Source of the DNA: Bacteroidota bacterium
GTDB lineage: Bacteria; Bacteroidota; Ignavibacteria; Kryptoniales; JAKASW01
Assembly: GCA_021812985.1 (NCBI GenBank)
Contig: JAKAMG010000017.1
Location: forward strand, 1 to 64,000
DNA: 64,000 nucleotides
Reading direction: 5' to 3'
In this document: piece by piece, positions 61,289-64,000 of the stretch
Layout: the number at the start of each line of letters is the position of its first letter
Numbering within the stretch: the stretch's first letter is position 1
Notes under the pieces: generated by a model
What the model was told of the DNA's origin: nothing
The model's database searches: none
What the model saw: the letters and a program-made list of their open reading frames with translations, nothing else
Program-made: the position numbers and the translations under genes

Positions 61289-61741
61289 ATGAATCTTAGA
61301 GAGAAGATCAACGAAGATATCAAGCAGGCCATGCTAAAGAAGGAGACTCTCCGCCTCGAGACGCTGAGAATGATAAAGGCTAAGCTTCTCGAAAAGGAGG
61401 TTGAGAAGAGAGTGACACCTGAGGGGATGACCGACGAGGACGAGATGCAGGTCCTACTGAGTTCCGCCAAGATGAGGAAGGAGTCGATCGAAGAATTTGA
61501 CAAGGCCGGCAGGAAGGAGCTTGCGGACAAGGAACGGAGCGAACTTGAAATAATTCAGGAGTATCTTCCAAAACAGATGACTGTCGATGAGATAACGAAG
61601 CTCGTGAATGATCTCGCAGCCAAGCTTGGTGTACAGGGGCAGAAGGACTTCGGGAAGCTAATGGGAGCTGCCATGAAGGAGTTGAAAGGGAAGGCTGACG
61701 GCAAGCTGGTTCAGGATGTGGTGAAGGCAAGGCTCGGATGA
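61289..61741 (+). CDS. GatB/YqeY domain protein
   Basis: 150 aa, stand-alone YqeY-type protein related to the tRNA-binding tail domain of GatB. Signatures: INEDIKQAMLKKETLRLETLR (in two pieces), EFDKAGRKELADKERSELEI, IIQEYLPKQMT and FGKLMGAAMKELKGKADGKL. Start ATG 61289 follows the SDR stop by one base. It overlaps cvpA by 4 nt. Function is not firmly known. Confidence 0.92.
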   Translation: MNLREKINEDIKQAMLKKETLRLETLRMIKAKLLEKEVEKRVTPEGMTDEDEMQVLLSSAKMRKESIEEFDKAGRKELADKERSELEIIQEYLPKQMTVDEITKLVNDLAAKLGVQGQKDFGKLMGAAMKELKGKADGKLVQDVVKARLG

Positions 61742-62271
61742 GCGGCTTCGATATAATATTGATGGTCGCGCTGGCGGCTTTCATGGTCAATGGATTTACA
61801 AAAGGACTAATGGCGAAGATCCTCTCGCTTGCCGCGCTTGTTCTCGGAATCCTGGTCTCGGCAAGATATGGAAGAGAGCTTGCACAGCTGATAATGCATT
61901 ACACGGGTTTCGGAGAGACTTTCTGCGGAATGATAGGCATTGCGGCGATCTTCATCACCCTTTTTGTGGTCGCGAGTCTTCTTTCGAAGGCTCTTAAGAA
62001 GGTAGCCGTACTTCAGATTTGGGACAGGCTCGGCGGCGCACTGTTCGGCCTTCTTGAAGGAGGCCTCCTATTAAGCCTACTCCTTCTCTTCCTGGCGATA
62101 TTCGATATACCTGCCCAGGGACCGGCCTTGGAAAAGTCGTTCATGTATGAACCGGTGAAAGGATTCGCCCCGTCCCTTTACAGGATTTTCGTCGCCGGGC
62201 AGACCACTGAGAAGTTTCTCAATAAATTCTTTCTCCTGTCTCCGAAGCAACCCGCGTCAAAGTCGAAGTGA
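61738..62271 (+). CDS. cvpA: CvpA family membrane protein
   Basis: 177 aa with four predicted helices, starting DIILMVALAAFMVNGFTKGL and containing the CvpA motif ILGILVSARYGRELAQ. It follows yqeY with a 4-nt overlap and precedes mutS2. CvpA and MutS2 are often neighbours. CvpA was first linked to colicin V production, but its wider role in membrane stress is not settled. Confidence 0.88.
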   Translation: MSGFDIILMVALAAFMVNGFTKGLMAKILSLAALVLGILVSARYGRELAQLIMHYTGFGETFCGMIGIAAIFITLFVVASLLSKALKKVAVLQIWDRLGGALFGLLEGGLLLSLLLLFLAIFDIPAQGPALEKSFMYEPVKGFAPSLYRIFVAGQTTEKFLNKFFLLSPKQPASKSK

Positions 62272-62397
62272 TATTCCGGATATGTAGCAGCCCCCGACAC
62301 GTCGCGCTAACTGGTTCGACGCCGGTCATTTTAATTATCACGGGCAAAATTTCGCCTAAGGGCGCATCCGCATTCTGCCGAGGAGGAGGCCCTCGAT

Positions 62398-64000
62398 ATG
62401 AGTGAGCTCGATCCTGAGCTTCTCCGCTCACTCGAAAAGCTGGAATTTCCGAGACTGATTTCGTATTTGAAGTCTCTGTGTCAGACAGAGCTTGGAGAGA
62501 AGTACTTCGATGAAATAAAGTTTCTGAATGGGAAGTCCCTTCTCGAGATCGAATTTCGTCTTGTCGACCAGGCGCATTCGCTCGCTGTAAGGAATATCTT
62601 TCCGGATCTTGTCGGAGCAAAGGACCTCCGCGCGTCTCTGGCGCATGCCTCCAAAGAGGGGAGTCTTCTGCAGGGCAAAGAGCTTCACTCTCTGGCCGTG
62701 TTGCTGCACGTCGTGGAAGCGGCGCGAAAATCGCTCCTCAAGCACAAGTCCGAGCTCCCGGAGCTTTCTGATATAGGGTTTCAACTATATCCGGATTCCA
62801 TACTCGAGTTCAATATCAACAGAGCAATTGACGAAGAGGGGAATATCCGGGACGGCGCGAGCAAGGAACTTCAGGCCATAAGGTCCGGGCTCGACAGGAC
62901 AAGAGGGAACCTTCGCAAGAAGGTCATGTCTATCGCGAAGTCGTTTTCGGACATGGAGTATTCTGAAGACGATATATTTACGCAAAGGGATGGGCGCCTG
63001 GTTCTACCGATCAAGGCCGAGTTCAAGAGGCAGCTTCCCGGTCTGATTCACGGTGCAAGTGCGACTGGACAGACCGTCTTCATAGAGCCTTCGGCCGCAG
63101 TGGACCTCAACAATGAAGTCATATCCCTCCAGTTTGAAGAGCAGCGCGAGATTGAGAGGATACTGCACGACCTGACCGCGAGGGTCAGGGAAGCGGTGCC
63201 TAAACTGGTGCAGGATGTGGAAGTCTTGTCTCACCTCGACAGCCTTTATGCCAGGGCAGTATACATGATGAGGCTCGGCGCGATTGTTCCGCATGTCGGC
63301 GATGTCGCCGTTCCGAGGCTGGTCAGAGCCCGTCACCCCCTTCTGGCCATTAAGATTGGAACGGACAAAGTAAAACCGATCGATATGTTCCTAGACGATT
63401 CGACTCGCGTCGTTGTGATAAGCGGTCCGAACTCCGGCGGCAAGTCTGTCACTTTGAAGACAGTCGGCCTTTTCGTCCTGTGCAATTTGGCGGGAATTCC
63501 ACTGACGGCAGATCCCGGCACAGAGCTCCCCATGTACGGGAACATATTCACGGAAATCGGCGACGAGCAGTCGATCGAAAACGATCTGAGCACATTCACG
63601 TCCCGCATCAAACACTTCGTGCAGATCATCGCGAAGGCGGACAGCGGAAGTCTGGTTCTCGTGGATGAATTCGGCGAAGAAACGGAACCGGCGGAAGGGG
63701 CGGCGCTGGCTTCGGCAATGCTTGAGGATCTGCGCGATGCCGGCGCGATGACTTTTGTTACCACCCACAACTCCGGCCTGAAAGTGTTCGCAAGCGACGC
63801 AGATGGAATGTTGAACGCAGCAATGGAATTCGACCAGGCCACTCTCACACCGACGTACAAGCTGGTACTAGGCCGGCCGGGTTCCAGTTACGCGTTCGAG
63901 ATTGCCCAGAGGACCGGTATCGAGCGGGAGATTGTCGACAGGGCGCGAAAGTATGTCGGGGAGGGGCGGGACCGGCTTGAGAAGCTTCTGTTGAGAGTGG
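62398..64000 (+). CDS. mutS2: MutS2 family protein, 3' end truncated by window
   Basis: About 534 residues are visible from ATG 62398, which has GAGGAGGAGG upstream. The core and clamp domains run to about residue 300. The ATPase part has GPNSGGKSVTLKT (Walker A, about 342-354) and VDEFGEETEPAEGAAL near 422. The latter departs from the usual DELGxGTDPxEG in having Glu-Glu-Thr-Glu. MutS2 counters homologous recombination and acts on ribosome collisions in some species. The Smr nuclease domain lies beyond the window end. Confidence 0.92.
   Translation, partial: MSELDPELLRSLEKLEFPRLISYLKSLCQTELGEKYFDEIKFLNGKSLLEIEFRLVDQAHSLAVRNIFPDLVGAKDLRASLAHASKEGSLLQGKELHSLAVLLHVVEAARKSLLKHKSELPELSDIGFQLYPDSILEFNINRAIDEEGNIRDGASKELQAIRSGLDRTRGNLRKKVMSIAKSFSDMEYSEDDIFTQRDGRLVLPIKAEFKRQLPGLIHGASATGQTVFIEPSAAVDLNNEVISLQFEEQREIERILHDLTARVREAVPKLVQDVEVLSHLDSLYARAVYMMRLGAIVPHVGDVAVPRLVRARHPLLAIKIGTDKVKPIDMFLDDSTRVVVISGPNSGGKSVTLKTVGLFVLCNLAGIPLTADPGTELPMYGNIFTEIGDEQSIENDLSTFTSRIKHFVQIIAKADSGSLVLVDEFGEETEPAEGAALASAMLEDLRDAGAMTFVTTHNSGLKVFASDADGMLNAAMEFDQATLTPTYKLVLGRPGSSYAFEIAQRTGIEREIVDRARKYVGEGRDRLEKLLLRV

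Noticed and set aside
1-64000. CRISPR arrays, insertion sequences, prophage or integron structures
   Set aside because: None found by reading; no repeat-spacer pattern, transposase, integrase or shift in composition.

Overview
The window reads as ordinary chromosome from a Gram-negative bacterium of the Bacteroidota/Chlorobiota/Ignavibacteriota (FCB) group, most like Ignavibacteria or a relative. The support is a type IX secretion protein (PorQ-like), a secreted metalloprotease with a C-terminal type IX sorting domain, BamD, two family 9 glycosyltransferases (LPS type), a pyruvoyl-dependent arginine decarboxylase and an archaeal/eukaryote-type glycyl-tRNA synthetase. Base composition is near 50 % G+C and even throughout. 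I see no insertion sequence, integrase, phage gene or CRISPR array. The window starts inside atpG and ends inside mutS2.

Layout. 1-2.6 kb: end of atpG, then a minus-strand block smpB-tyrS-arginine decarboxylase. 3.0-8.0 kb: glyS, a DUF2461 gene, glycerate 2-kinase and rlmD, each overlapping the next by 4 nt. 8.0-10.3 kb: two family 9 glycosyltransferases on the minus strand. 10.4-18.2 kb: porQ-like gene, butyrate kinase and phosphotransbutyrylase, PASTA protein and rpe, a secreted TPR protein, and a secreted protein of the type often misnamed asparagine synthetase B. 18.3-20.2 kb (minus): CoA-binding protein and gcvPB. 20.3-26.5 kb: lemA, a TPM protein, DAHP synthase, a second TPM protein, a nitrilase-family amidase, htpX, glutamate dehydrogenase. 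26.5-35.4 kb: a tightly packed run with an unknown envelope protein, bamD, acyl-CoA thioesterase, FG-GAP protein, metalloprotease, ABC ATPase, copper ATPase and a CopZ-like chaperone. 35.5-39.8 kb (minus): cytochrome c maturation genes ccmB-C-D-E-F. 40.0 kb: two tandem tRNA-Ser genes. 40.5-42.9 kb: large TPR protein and aroE. 42.9-48.9 kb: uvrA with a small downstream gene on the minus strand, and divergently an ATP-grasp-like gene and a DnaQ/GIY-YIG fusion nuclease. 49-53.5 kb: a CpoB/YbgF-like lipoprotein (minus) and a very large GH13 protein. 53.5-58.1 kb: pdxH, CorC-like protein, aroK, aroB, purM. 58.2-60.3 kb: M13 metallopeptidase (minus). 60.6-64 kb: SDR, yqeY, cvpA, mutS2.

How the genes fit together. 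Shikimate-pathway genes are scattered (aroF, aroE, aroK-aroB). Envelope biogenesis is prominent (PorQ, BamD, CpoB-like protein, glycosyltransferases, HtpX, LemA). Copper export and cytochrome c maturation lie tail to tail, as expected for a respiring organism. CcmE carries Cys instead of His at the haem-binding site, which is the mark of the variant system I*. A DNA-repair neighbourhood (uvrA plus the exonuclease/GIY-YIG fusion) and mutS2 complete the set. No wholly new defence or mobile system is evident. The most interesting items are the variant Ccm system, the repair fusion beside uvrA with its two uncharacterised neighbours, the unusual GH13 enzyme and the misnamed amidotransferase-fold protein.
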